This document shows positions 55,373 to 64,000 of a DNA stretch of 64,000 bases, piece after piece. Origin of the DNA: Membranipora membranacea (taxonomy: Eukaryota; Bryozoa; Gymnolaemata; Cheilostomatida; Membraniporidae); NCBI GenBank assembly GCA_914767715.1, contig OU612068.1, forward strand, positions 27,092,001 through 27,156,000. Direction: 5' to 3'. Under the pieces are notes generated by a model, which searched no databases, was not told the origin of the DNA, and saw only the letters and a list, made by a program, of their open reading frames with translations. How positions within the stretch are numbered: position 1 is the stretch's first letter; every line of letters starts with the position of its first letter. The translations under genes were made by a program, and so were the position numbers.

Positions 55373-58300
55373 TTAGTTATTCCTAGCTCGTAGATTATAG
55401 CCATGGGAACTTGTCTTAGTAGAGTCATCCTGAGCTGGTGTAGCGGAGTTAGAAGCCGGAACGGCCACAGCAGGATTAGTTGCTGGTTTCCTCTTTACAG
55501 ATACATAGCTGGCAGGAGTAAAGTCGGATGTCAAAGGTGCCTTAGCTTTCTTCAAACGTACCAGGTGGGTAGTGAACTGAGTTCCCACTGGCAAACCAGT
55601 TGTGCCTAGTGCCCTAACATCAGCATTTAACCCATTCAACATAACAATCAGATAAGGCCCTTGATATGAAGAAGAAAATTTCTTCACATTGCCAACTGCC
55701 ACATGGGGAACCTTGACGTAAACCACATCCCCAACCTTATATTGATGTCCGTTAGTATTAAGATCATGGTAGTATTTATAGTTAGTTTGCGCACATTCCA
55801 AGTTATCCCTTGCCAATGCCCATGCAACCTTCAAGGAATCATGCATTTCCTCAACGGGGTTTTTGTTTTCATTATAGCACACACGATCTACAACAGGTAC
55901 AGCCAGCTCGAAGGGAATAGTTATTTCCCTTCCGCAACTCAGATACGTTGGTGTAAAGCCTGTTGAAGCATTCTCAGTGTTATTGTAGCTATGAGCAACA
56001 TATTTGGAAAGCATATCCCAATTAGTCTGCGCCTTATCAATCATTGTAGCCATCAGATTGGAGAAACTCTGAAAAGAGCGCTCCACCTGCCCGTTAGTGC
56101 TTGCCATATAGGGAGTGCAGGTGCGCTTGTCGATGTTTAAAGTCTCTGCCAGTTTGTTCATTAGACCAGAAACAAATTCAGCCGCATTGTCCGAGACCAA
56201 TATATTTGGACATCCATGAGGAAGTATCAAATACTCGATCATGCAATCAGCCACAGTCTCCATTTTGTGATCAGAAATTGGCCTCATGATTACAAATTTG
56301 GAAAAAGAGCACTGTAATCCTAAAATATACTTACTCCCTCTCTCTGTTAAAGGCAACGGACCAAGTATGTCAAAATGTACCCTGGCGAATGGTTTGTCCT
56401 CCGTTTCTAATGGTTGTAGAGGAAAGATAGGGTTGAAAGGGCCCCTTTTCCTCTGATTGCACTGGATACAAGCAGCTATATATTCCGCAACATCCTTACT
56501 CATCCCAAGCCAATAATATTTCCTACTTAGTCTTTTGTATAAACGATTTCTCCCCACATGGCACCCAAATAATGAATTATGATACACATTCAACAAGTCA
56601 AATTTCATTATTTCAGGGACACATAGTAAGGGTCTGAGAGCATCCAGCGGATTATAATATAATACGCCATCTTGCCTAACGTAATAGCGTTTCTGAGCTA
56701 AGATATGCCTGTGCTCTACTGGAGAAAGATTGATTGGATTTGCACCGTCTGTCAGCAACTCAATAATCTGTTTGAGGAATGGATCTGTAATTTGCTGTTC
56801 ACGAAATTGCAGCAAATCATCCTTACTACTAGCTAAGCACTCAGCAGTTAGCCCTATGACACATGAATCAGCTACTTCTATTCTAGAGAGAGCATCAGCC
56901 ACATAATTTTCCTTGCCAGGTTTGTAAATCACTCTCAAATTATACTCCTGAAGTTTTAATGAAAACTTGGCCAGTCTCGAGTTCTTGTGGTCGCATGTTA
57001 ACAACCAACGCAGAGGTGAATGATCAGTTGTGACAATGGTTTCGTGTCCTAATATAAAATGCCTGAAGTGCTTGCAAGCTGCAACCACCGCCAACCCTTC
57101 TTTTTCATAAGTAGAATAATTTTTCTCACTTTTGTTCAATACACGACTGTAATAACCGATTGGATGTAAGCCATCCTCAAATATCTGACATAGCTGTGCA
57201 CCGATAGCAAAGTTCGATGCATCAGTGTGGATGTGAAAAGGTCTATCAAAAATCGGATAGCGTAAAACAGGATATGTTGAGAGTTTATCTTTCAAAACTC
57301 TGAAACTTTCAGAACAAGATCGCGTCCAGTCAAATGTAGCGTCACTCTTAGTCAATTCCAACAATGGTTTTGCCAAATCTGAGAATTTGTGAATATATGT
57401 CCGATAATAGGACATAGCTCCTAGGGCGCGCTTGAGTTGGGTTATATCAGTTGGTTCTGGATAACGGTTGATTTTGTCAACCAGACCGGGTGCAGGCTTG
57501 CACCCAAATTCATTGTACACATTTCCCAAATATTGCACCTCAGATCTAGCCCATTTTGATTTTGCAGGATTGATCTTTACGCCATGTTTGATCAGCCTAT
57601 CAAGAACTTGCCCAACTCTATGCATGTGGTTGTCTAAATTCCTATCACTAAATATTACAATGTCATCAAGAAAACATTGACAGGTCACCCACTGAAGGTT
57701 TGATAAAATCACGGACATTGCTCTCTGAAAAATAATACTGGAATTACAAAAGCCAAAAGGTACTCTCAAATAACGATACGTACCTTTATGAGTGACAAAT
57801 GTCGATCGCTCCCTATCCTCAGGATTTTCCATTTTCAAATTCCAAAATGCCTTAATGAGATCAATAGTGGTAAACAATCCACTCTGACCGGCTAACATCT
57901 CCTTGATACTATCTGGGTGAGGTAATGGGAATGACAGGGTATGTGTTACGGCATTGACCTTTCTATAATCTTGCACAATTCTCAAATCAGTAGTCCCAGC
58001 CTTTTTAACAAGCAAACAAGGCGATGCCCAAACACTGGAATTAGGTGCCTTTTCAATGATATTATGTTTCAGCATTTTGTCAATTTCCTTATTCAGAGCA
58101 TCTTTATAAGCTACAGGCACTCTATAAGGTTGGGATCTAACAGGTCTAGCATCACCAGTATCACAAACCCGTCCAGTCAATCCTTTCACCTCACCAACAT
58201 CATACTTGTGAAAGGCGAACACAGACTTTTTAGTACCTAGAAAAGAAAGAAAACGCTTGCGTTCATGTGTGTTCAACGGTGATTTAGCTAAATCAATTCT

Positions 58301-61300
58301 AGAAATTGGATCCGCAGTCTCTGATTTATTGTCTTCTTTGACTTTGCCATCCAATGTTTCATTCAGATTACTATCCTTTATTTGTACAGATTGCTGTTGA
58401 GTAACTGTGCCGAGTGGTGTGCCTTGATACACTTTGATATAATTGTCGGACACATTTATTACTCTACATCTGATCATTCCATCAGCTGGATTCATAGTTT
58501 TGGCAAACATAAGACCACCATGTACAAAGGTAGGTTCATACATAAGCTGTACTTTAGACTGCGGTCCTTTAAAACAAATCTTATTATCAGACTTTGGAGG
58601 GAATATAACATCCCTGTCCGCAAACACATTGCAGTACTCACGGTTTTCCACAGCATCCATTGATAAATCATCACCAGAAGTGACCTGTCCAGACTTCCTT
58701 TCCTCACCATTGAATGGCGTGAGGTGTAACTTACCAGTGCTATAATCTAGCACAAGCTTCCCACAGTGGCGCAAATTATCAGCACCAAGTATAATAGGAT
58801 ATTTACATTCCCCAATCACTAAAAATCTGGCCCTGATTGGGCTCAACCCTGGATATGAAACAATCAAATACACCTCCCCAATTCCTTTAACCACACTACC
58901 CGAAACTGATCTTATGGATCTCATGGTACTTGTTATCCTGCACTGAATCATTAAGACTTTGCACATTTTCATTGTGATTGTCGATAGTTGTGCACCAGTG
59001 TCAAACAAGCATTGGTACAAGCCGTTGTCAATATTTAATTGAATGATCGATTCATGACGTATCCGTTGAAAATTGCATAACATTTCACCAACTGATACTT
59101 TCCTAGCTGCCCTGGCTTTCGCCCGCCGTACAGCTGCCAATGTGACTCTAGTGTTTGTCAAGGTTTTAGGTCTTGCCCTAGGTCTTACTCTACCACTGGC
59201 AGATGAAATTTCATTTAAAACAACAACAGTTGGCTTGGGTTCTGTAATTTCTGGTTGCTCATGGGAGGGTCCAGGTTGGGGATTAGTTTGCTGTGTAACA
59301 TTGACATTGATGTTAGACTGCTCCGGTTTGTTATCTTTTCCATGATAATTTCCAAAGAAATAACGATTCAAATTATCCTTAGGATCCCCTACAAATTGTC
59401 TTGCGCCAGTACACATTCTAACTAATGTCCAACAAAGCCTGAATGTTACTAGTAAACAGCAAAAGAAAATCCATATCTGCTTCCAATCAACAACATCCAA
59501 TCCAGAAAGGAATGAAAATAAACCGTCTTTGACCACATTATGTGAAAAGACTTGTGATTGCCCACCCTGATATTCGTCATTAGTATTGTCTGTAATGCCT
59601 ATCAAATTCCCAAGTATCTTATGTTGATATTGCATGGCACCTGTCAAGTCATTCAATGTAAATTTTTCTCTAAATAAATGCCAATCATATAATAGTAGTT
59701 TATGTATGACAGGTTGACCAATATCGTTTCCCAAATCAGAAAAATCAAGTGCTATCGTATTCAGCTTGTCAATGCCACTGGCCCTCCTGACAGTCCCATC
59801 AACATGTGCATAGAAGAATAATTCTCCATCAATTACCATTGGAATCTCCTGATTTAATGCGCAATCAATGAGGCTTGGAGTGTCATGTAGAATGTTGTTA
59901 TGAGGGTTTAACCACATAGTCCTGTTGGTGACACCTAATGAAACAGCCATTGGAATTCTTTTCGTGCATTGTTCTGGTGAAGAGATCATCTCATAGTGGT
60001 CTACTGGCTGACAAGGATAGATGGTTATGAAATCATGTAGTTTCTGTGCATAAATGTATGAATTATTCAACAGATGTCTCGCAGCCAGAATAGGATGTTC
60101 ATCAAGTGATACAAGTAAAAGATCAGCCATCTTCATCATATTTTGACAAGTTAGCCTAAATGTCGTGTGAAACATCTGGTTAAAATTCTGTGAAACATGT
60201 ATTTCAATTGCCTGTAGTCTAGAATTCAATTCAGTCGCTAAAACAGTCCCCTCTATCTGTCGTTTCTCCCTTGTCTTAGTCAGGTCACCAACTTTAACTG
60301 CAACACCCTGGTCAGTTATGTCTACAAACCCGCCACAGTCCTCGTTTTGCTGAATACGCTTTGGGTTTGCAAAAGTCAAGGCCAATTCCCCGTCATTTGA
60401 TAGCCAAGTCCTGTCCTGTAGCTTTCCTTGATAGAATATATGCGGTAAGTAGAGACATTTTTCTTTTTCATTTTGTGTCCACAACAGTCCTGATTCATCA
60501 AACAAATTACAAAAACCTGAATGGTAGTCACAGTGAGCTGTGCTACCCACAGGACTCTGCATGTCCTCATCTTTACCATGTCTGATAAATACCACAGATT
60601 CATAGAGAAAAGCATTCTTTGATGAAAATTCATAATCAGTGCAGCACTTAAATCCTGTGTGATACTCAAAATCAGTTGTAATTTGAGTTTGGTATATTCC
60701 ACCTATTTCAGTCATGTCACCAAAAGGTGCCCTTTTAAATTGTACCATGTTTCTGCAAGTTTCCATTGTCACAAGTTCATTTGTGTGTGTAGTTGTCCTA
60801 TTTCTATTCTCACCAAAAAATCCTGCATGTGTTGTGATGTCAGTTCTGATTATTTTACAGTGATGTGCCTTGGATTTATATTGAATCAGATTTGGTTTGA
60901 ACAAAGTCACATCCTGGTCTATTGGTGCATGCAAGTCCATGTGGCCACGTTTGAGATCACAACCTGATAGTTTTGGCAGTCTGAATTTAGCAACCGGATG
61001 ATCAGTTTTGCATATCATTGGTGTTGTTGTATCCACATTACCGAAAAAACCTAAGAGGGTCATACAAATAGCTAAGCTGACAAAACCCAGTCCAGATGTT
61101 TGTCTCGATTTGGAAATTTTTGTTCCAGTCCTTGTTTTCTTTGACACACCCTGTGGCGTGTCACTTGAAATTTCAGTGGTCACATTACTGTCGTTATGGT
61201 CCGTGTCATCAATCATATCAATAGCACATGTGTCAAATAAACAGTTGTCAAACTCGTCATAATGCATGTTGTCTGTATTTTCAGATGGTTGATTAATATC

Positions 61301-62644
61301 TGGATCTGGAGGCTCCTGAGGGACCTGAGAATTGGCCATAGTGTGAGCACCACGACCTCCTCTGCCTCTGCCTCTACCACGTGCGCGTCCCCTAGACTGA
61401 TTATAACCTCTATTATTATTATTATGTTGACTCTGTTGATAGTATGTCTTGGGACATTCCCTTGCATAGTGGTCAGGCGCATTGCAAACAAAGCAGCGCC
61501 TTTGTCCTTGTTTGTTTTGACTAGTGTTACCGTTATACCCTCCCCGGTAATTTTGATTAGGGTTACTGTTGAATCCTCTGTTATAACTATCAAATGCATT
61601 TACGTTCAGCTGTGAAGCTTTTAGACCAGTTTCTGCCCCGCTGGCAGCCTGGTACAACTCAGTTAGAGTTTTATTGGTCAATGGCATAACTGCCTCCTTG
61701 ATGCCCATTTTTAATCCCATTCTGAAATACAGCAAAATGAATGGAGATGTCTCATCTAAATCACTTTGAGCAACAGTTTTACGAAAGCGCTCAAAATAGG
61801 TTCCCACGCTTTCATTTGACTGTTGCTGCATGTTTGCCAGTTCCATGGCAGCCTGCTCGCCCCCTTTACCAGCTCTGACCTTTGAGCTGAATAGCTTTCT
61901 GATTAAACTGTAACTACCTGAGGCATTCTCCCTCACTACTTCTCTTAAATAGGTAGCTGCAAGATCTTTAACATACAAGCCTAGTAACATAACATGGTGC
62001 TCCGTAGGCACGTCATTCAGCAAGCAGCATGTTTCAAATTGGGTCAGGAAAGATTCTACATCTTCATCTGACTTTGCAGTAAATTTGAGACCAAACTTTA
62101 CCCAATCTTTCTTTCCTGAGTTATTTGAATTACTGCTTGCTGAAGGATAACTCTTACCTGGGGTTGGTGTTTGTTTAACGATCAGCCGTGGCTGTGTCCT
62201 CAGGGGTGTATTGATAACTGGTGTTGTAGCCATCCGTTGCATTGCTGTCCTTGATCTTTCATTTGCCATTTTTGTCATCATCTGTTTTCCCATCTCATCC
62301 ATTTGCTTTGTCATCTGCTCAGTGAGCTGTTTCATTAGCTGTTTTTGTTGAGCAGCAAATGTTAGTGTTAACTGCACAAGCTCCTCCTTCCTCGCTTCCT
62401 CCTGGGCCTGCATATCCTGCCTGATAACTTCCATGTCATCATACATTTGTTGAAGAGCCTCGTCTACTGGCTCCTCTTCCTCCTCCTCGAGGTTGCGGTC
62501 GGCCTCCTCGCCACCGTCATATTCATTGCGGTCGACCTCCTCGCCACCGTCATTTTCGTTGCGGTCGACCTCCTCGCCACCGTCATATTCGTTGCGGTCG
62601 ACCTCCTCGCCACCGTCATTTTCGTTGAGATTTCCAGGATCCAT
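55373..62644 (-). CDS. Gag-Env-Pol polyprotein of the LTR retroelement
   Basis: One open frame of about 2,423 codons from the ATG at 62642-62644 (MDPGNLNEND). The frame stays open upstream through the primer-binding site into the LTR, but this ATG is the first outside both. Order with approximate residue numbers counted from the frame's first Met at 62752: acidic repeats 44-86, coiled coil 100-165, capsid-like 215-380, CCHC 420-433, basic RG region 453-470, glycoprotein-like 554-1115, aspartic protease 1235-1335, reverse transcriptase 1540-1720, RNase H 1835-1955, integrase 2050-2300, GPY-like tail 2363-2372. No stop or frameshift separates gag from pol. Processing by the protease and by a host furin is inferred. 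Confidence 0.9.
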   Translation of the reverse strand: MDPGNLNENDGGEEVDRNEYDGGEEVDRNENDGGEEVDRNEYDGGEEADRNLEEEEEEPVDEALQQMYDDMEVIRQDMQAQEEARKEELVQLTLTFAAQQKQLMKQLTEQMTKQMDEMGKQMMTKMANERSRTAMQRMATTPVINTPLRTQPRLIVKQTPTPGKSYPSASSNSNNSGKKDWVKFGLKFTAKSDEDVESFLTQFETCCLLNDVPTEHHVMLLGLYVKDLAATYLREVVRENASGSYSLIRKLFSSKVRAGKGGEQAAMELANMQQQSNESVGTYFERFRKTVAQSDLDETSPFILLYFRMGLKMGIKEAVMPLTNKTLTELYQAASGAETGLKASQLNVNAFDSYNRGFNSNPNQNYRGGYNGNTSQNKQGQRRCFVCNAPDHYARECPKTYYQQSQHNNNNRGYNQSRGRARGRGRGRGGRGAHTMANSQVPQEPPDPDINQPSENTDNMHYDEFDNCLFDTCAIDMIDDTDHNDSNVTTEISSDTPQGVSKKTRTGTKISKSRQTSGLGFVSLAICMTLLGFFGNVDTTTPMICKTDHPVAKFRLPKLSGCDLKRGHMDLHAPIDQDVTLFKPNLIQYKSKAHHCKIIRTDITTHAGFFGENRNRTTTHTNELVTMETCRNMVQFKRAPFGDMTEIGGIYQTQITTDFEYHTGFKCCTDYEFSSKNAFLYESVVFIRHGKDEDMQSPVGSTAHCDYHSGFCNLFDESGLLWTQNEKEKCLYLPHIFYQGKLQDRTWLSNDGELALTFANPKRIQQNEDCGGFVDITDQGVAVKVGDLTKTREKRQIEGTVLATELNSRLQAIEIHVSQNFNQMFHTTFRLTCQNMMKMADLLLVSLDEHPILAARHLLNNSYIYAQKLHDFITIYPCQPVDHYEMISSPEQCTKRIPMAVSLGVTNRTMWLNPHNNILHDTPSLIDCALNQEIPMVIDGELFFYAHVDGTVRRASGIDKLNTIALDFSDLGNDIGQPVIHKLLLYDWHLFREKFTLNDLTGAMQYQHKILGNLIGITDNTNDEYQGGQSQVFSHNVVKDGLFSFLSGLDVVDWKQIWIFFCCLLVTFRLCWTLVRMCTGARQFVGDPKDNLNRYFFGNYHGKDNKPEQSNINVNVTQQTNPQPGPSHEQPEITEPKPTVVVLNEISSASGRVRPRARPKTLTNTRVTLAAVRRAKARAARKVSVGEMLCNFQRIRHESIIQLNIDNGLYQCLFDTGAQLSTITMKMCKVLMIQCRITSTMRSIRSVSGSVVKGIGEVYLIVSYPGLSPIRARFLVIGECKYPIILGADNLRHCGKLVLDYSTGKLHLTPFNGEERKSGQVTSGDDLSMDAVENREYCNVFADRDVIFPPKSDNKICFKGPQSKVQLMYEPTFVHGGLMFAKTMNPADGMIRCRVINVSDNYIKVYQGTPLGTVTQQQSVQIKDSNLNETLDGKVKEDNKSETADPISRIDLAKSPLNTHERKRFLSFLGTKKSVFAFHKYDVGEVKGLTGRVCDTGDARPVRSQPYRVPVAYKDALNKEIDKMLKHNIIEKAPNSSVWASPCLLVKKAGTTDLRIVQDYRKVNAVTHTLSFPLPHPDSIKEMLAGQSGLFTTIDLIKAFWNLKMENPEDRERSTFVTHKGTYRYLRVPFGFCNSSIIFQRAMSVILSNLQWVTCQCFLDDIVIFSDRNLDNHMHRVGQVLDRLIKHGVKINPAKSKWARSEVQYLGNVYNEFGCKPAPGLVDKINRYPEPTDITQLKRALGAMSYYRTYIHKFSDLAKPLLELTKSDATFDWTRSCSESFRVLKDKLSTYPVLRYPIFDRPFHIHTDASNFAIGAQLCQIFEDGLHPIGYYSRVLNKSEKNYSTYEKEGLAVVAACKHFRHFILGHETIVTTDHSPLRWLLTCDHKNSRLAKFSLKLQEYNLRVIYKPGKENYVADALSRIEVADSCVIGLTAECLASSKDDLLQFREQQITDPFLKQIIELLTDGANPINLSPVEHRHILAQKRYYVRQDGVLYYNPLDALRPLLCVPEIMKFDLLNVYHNSLFGCHVGRNRLYKRLSRKYYWLGMSKDVAEYIAACIQCNQRKRGPFNPIFPLQPLETEDKPFARVHFDILGPLPLTERGSKYILGLQCSFSKFVIMRPISDHKMETVADCMIEYLILPHGCPNILVSDNAAEFVSGLMNKLAETLNIDKRTCTPYMASTNGQVERSFQSFSNLMATMIDKAQTNWDMLSKYVAHSYNNTENASTGFTPTYLSCGREITIPFELAVPVVDRVCYNENKNPVEEMHDSLKVAWALARDNLECAQTNYKYYHDLNTNGHQYKVGDVVYVKVPHVAVGNVKKFSSSYQGPYLIVMLNGLNADVRALGTTGLPVGTQFTTHLVRLKKAKAPLTSDFTPASYVSVKRKPATNPAVAVPASNSATPAQDDSTKTSSHGYNLRARNN
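55853..56605 (-). CDS. Integrase domain
   Basis: HHCC zinc finger (H2058, H2065, C2095, C2098) and a D-D-35-E core: D2128 (VHFDILGPL), D2188 (LVSDNAAEF), E2224 (NGQVERSF). Followed by a GPY/F-like segment near 2363. All catalytic residues are present. Confidence 0.9.
56888..57250 (-). CDS. RNase H domain
   Basis: Motifs IHTDASNFAIGAQL (D1844), YEKEGLAVV (E1885) and TTDHSPLRWLL (D1910), as in Ty3/Gypsy-type RNase H. Confidence 0.88.
57593..58135 (-). CDS. Reverse transcriptase domain
   Basis: Motifs LRIVQDYRKVN, TTIDLIKAFWN (D1631), LRVPFGFCNS and the catalytic FLDD (1694-1697). All Ty3/Gypsy type and intact. Confidence 0.92.
58748..59050 (-). CDS. Aspartic protease domain
   Basis: Active-site CLFDTGAQLSTI (DTGA 1251-1254) and the downstream YPIILGADNL (1318-1327). 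It follows the Env-like segment rather than the nucleocapsid. Confidence 0.88.
59408..61093 (-). CDS. Envelope glycoprotein-like segment between gag and protease
   Basis: Residues 554-1115 look like a type I viral-type glycoprotein. A hydrophobic stretch (556-571) would act as signal or anchor. An ectodomain follows with cysteines at 581, 598, 632, 666, 703, 704, 741, 748, 766, 806, 869, 914, 929 and 964. N-glycosylation sequons lie near 651, 896 and 943, a furin-type REKR site at 828-831, and a transmembrane stretch at about 1092-1108. A basic, proline-rich tail leads to the protease. The family was not identified; an origin from a negative-strand RNA virus glycoprotein is one possibility. 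No break was seen in the frame. Confidence 0.75.
61100..62644 (-). CDS. Gag region
   Basis: Acidic repeats, a glutamine- and methionine-rich coiled coil, a capsid-like helical domain (WVKFGLKFTAKSDEDVESFL, then NESVGTYFERFRK), one CCHC knuckle (C420, C423, H428, C433; CX2CX4HX4C) and an RG-rich basic stretch. Assembles particles and packages RNA, by analogy with Ty3/Gypsy Gag. Confidence 0.85.
62495..62623 (-). repeat. 33-bp coding tandem repeat in gag
   Basis: Four copies of an 11-residue unit (NDGGEEVDRNE and variants alternating NEND/NEYD) at the Gag N-terminus. Confidence 0.88.
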
Positions 62645-62656
62645 CTCAACTTTCAA

Positions 62657-62674
62657 ATCCCACTTCTGACACCA
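62657..62674 (-). promoter_or_regulatory. Primer-binding site, tRNA-Leu type
   Basis: Two bases inside the 5' LTR the minus strand reads tggtgtcagaagtgggat. This is complementary to the 3' end of animal tRNA-Leu (CAA) including its CCA, as I recall that tRNA. The tRNA identity needs a database check. Confidence 0.75.
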
Positions 62675-62676
62675 GA

Positions 62677-63002
62677 TGTAAGGGTCTGCTGTCCTTACAA
62701 GTTGTGGTGGGTATTTGTGATCATTTAGAAGTACTACGCTACTTCGTTGCAACTTATTAACTGGTTTATTTGATAGTAAAACTTATATATATATATGAGA
62801 CATAAAATATCTAAACCAATAGTAATACAGCAGTTCATATGATGGTAACAAAATGTAATCAGGATACAGCGAGCAAATGAATATTCAATCAATTAATTTC
62901 GATGACAGCACAATCAGTCATGAATCTTGGCACATTCTTAACATGATGACATTAATGATGATGATATGAATTTGTCTATTCACATCTGATGTCATCCTTA
63001 CA
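62677..63002 (-). repeat. 5' LTR of the retroelement
   Basis: 326 bases, same sequence by eye as 53211-53536, with 7-bp inverted ends (tgtaagg/ccttaca). Confidence 0.93.
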
Positions 63003-63226
63003 AAACACAGGGACCCATCTGACTGTTCTCTGATTGGCTGTCCCTAGTAGCATGAATAATTAGCCTGAGAAATTGTCTTGTTTACAAAATTGCAAACAGT
63101 AATTATACCCCATACAGTGTCGATGATTAGGGCATTTCTAGATTGCTACTAGGGACTGGCTATTTTTGCAAGCCCTTTGTTTTGCAAAAGAAAGCTAATG
63201 ATGCTATTCCAGATATGGAATTCAAT
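63003..63226. repeat. Dispersed repeat R, right part of interrupted copy
   Basis: Continues the repeat broken by the retroelement at 53210. Matches the inverse of 34970-35200. Confidence 0.85.
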
Positions 63227-64000
63227 GTCCAGGAGTAATAACCACCTCTTTGGTAAATGTCAACTGACAGTTATGAACACAAAAGGATATTGTGAGTATT
63301 GCCGACCGTTCATGGTCTGTAGAGGTTTGAAATAATAAAAATAAAGTATATCACATGGGTGTGCCCAGACGATCAACATAGCATCATCAACAGGAAGCTT
63401 CACGTTCCTGAGGAGAGCATTGTCATGTTCACACATTCGTGATATGCCCTCGATAGCTGATCATGTGCTTGTGTACATGAACATGTGTGTGCCTGTATAT
63501 GTGCTTGTGTACATGAACATGTGTGTGCCTGTGTACCTACTCGAAACATATTGCAACAACTACTCACATCTTATGTTCATAGGAACACAACTTTGCAATA
63601 AAAATGCAAAAAATATATGTGTGAAAACAGTGATGCAGTTAGATGAGTCACCTCTTAGAATAAGACGTTTTCCATGGAGAACACATTCTTACCTCCTCCC
63701 ACAATCCTTATATTTCCCTTCCTAAGATTGACATCTAGGTTGACTCCCAGTTCACAAGCCTTTATCTTCATATATTCAATCTGATGTTTGATGTGTTACA
63801 ACATGATTAACCTTCTATCACAATCAACACAGCATTGGGCCCCATTACATGTTTGTGCTTGTGGACATCTTTGTTTTGATATTAAAAAAATAAGCAAGAA
63901 TGATGCTTTTGGAATAGTTCAGGTGTGCACATAACCTAGGCTTATTCACAAGAATCATCGCAAACTATAGTATCATATCTTTCGTTCCCGTCTTCTTTAC
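63227..64000. other. Intergenic DNA with a short tandem duplication
   Basis: A unit of about 39 bases (gtgcttgtgtacatgaacat...) occurs twice at 63465-63535. No gene recognised. Confidence 0.45.

Larger units (their letters stand above)
53211..63002 (-). mobile_element. Ty3/Gypsy-type LTR retroelement with gag-env-pol in one frame
   Basis: A complete 9.79-kb element on the minus strand. LTRs of 326 bases (53211-53536 and 62677-63002) read identically. The 4-bp duplication AAAC lies at 53207-53210 and 63003-63006, confirmed by the empty paralogous site near 35196. The primer-binding site lies two bases inside the 5' LTR and a polypurine tract abuts the 3' LTR. A single frame (62644 down to 55373) encodes all proteins. 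Between the end of pol and the polypurine tract are 1.8 kb holding a 109-bp tandem repeat. Everything needed for transposition appears intact, so it may be active. Confidence 0.92.

Overview
This is animal nuclear DNA, most likely from a marine invertebrate (lancelet, echinoderm, hemichordate or mollusc type; the sequence does not settle which). Genes are split into many short exons with GT/AG introns. Introns and intergenic DNA are full of tRNA-derived SINEs, decayed LINEs, MITE-like foldbacks and one very young LTR retrotransposon. No bacterial-type genes, rRNA or CRISPR arrays are present.

Layout. 1-902: no gene seen. 919-3993 (minus): a decayed RTE-like LINE with a 16-bp target-site duplication. 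4959-5640 (minus): the last two exons of a gene whose C-terminal tail carries four Y-D-x-P tyrosine motifs. 5840-8640: three copies (two direct, one inverted) of a LINE-derived repeat, one broken by a SINE. 9073-16849 (plus): gene 1, a PARP14-like mono-ADP-ribosyltransferase made of macro2-macro3-KH-like-WWE-ART; neither the first macro domain nor any N-terminal RRM/KH exon was found. 16850-22557: intergenic, with LINE and SINE debris, a possible orphan exon and a cysteine-rich frame. 22558-48811 (plus): gene 2, a longer paralogue with RRM/KH-like repeats, macro1-macro2-macro3, KH-like, WWE and ART. Its exons from 28920 onward are intact except one; the 5' third has two in-frame stops and two exons of 3n+2 length. 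52390-52567 (minus): a dead third copy of one ART exon. 53211-63002 (minus): a 9.8-kb LTR retroelement with identical LTRs. 63003-64000: the other half of the repeat it landed in, then nothing recognised.

Genes 1 and 2 share exon for exon their last 14 coding exons, with the same intron phases and nearly the same exon lengths, so they are a tandem duplication. Macro domains bind or remove ADP-ribose, WWE domains bind ADP-ribose chains, and the ART domain here carries an H-Y-I triad, which in this family means mono-ADP-ribosylation. Vertebrate PARP14-type proteins act in antiviral and stress signalling; the same role here is inference only.

The most unusual object is the LTR retroelement. One uninterrupted reading frame of about 2,420 codons encodes Gag with a CCHC knuckle, then a glycoprotein-like segment (hydrophobic signal-like stretch, cysteine-rich glycosylatable ectodomain, furin-type site, transmembrane anchor), then protease, reverse transcriptase, RNase H and integrase. 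The order gag-env-pol differs from the gag-pol-env of known retroviruses and errantiviruses. The usual env position downstream of pol instead holds 1.8 kb with a 109-bp tandem repeat. It inserted recently into a dispersed repeat whose empty paralogue lies in an intron of gene 2.
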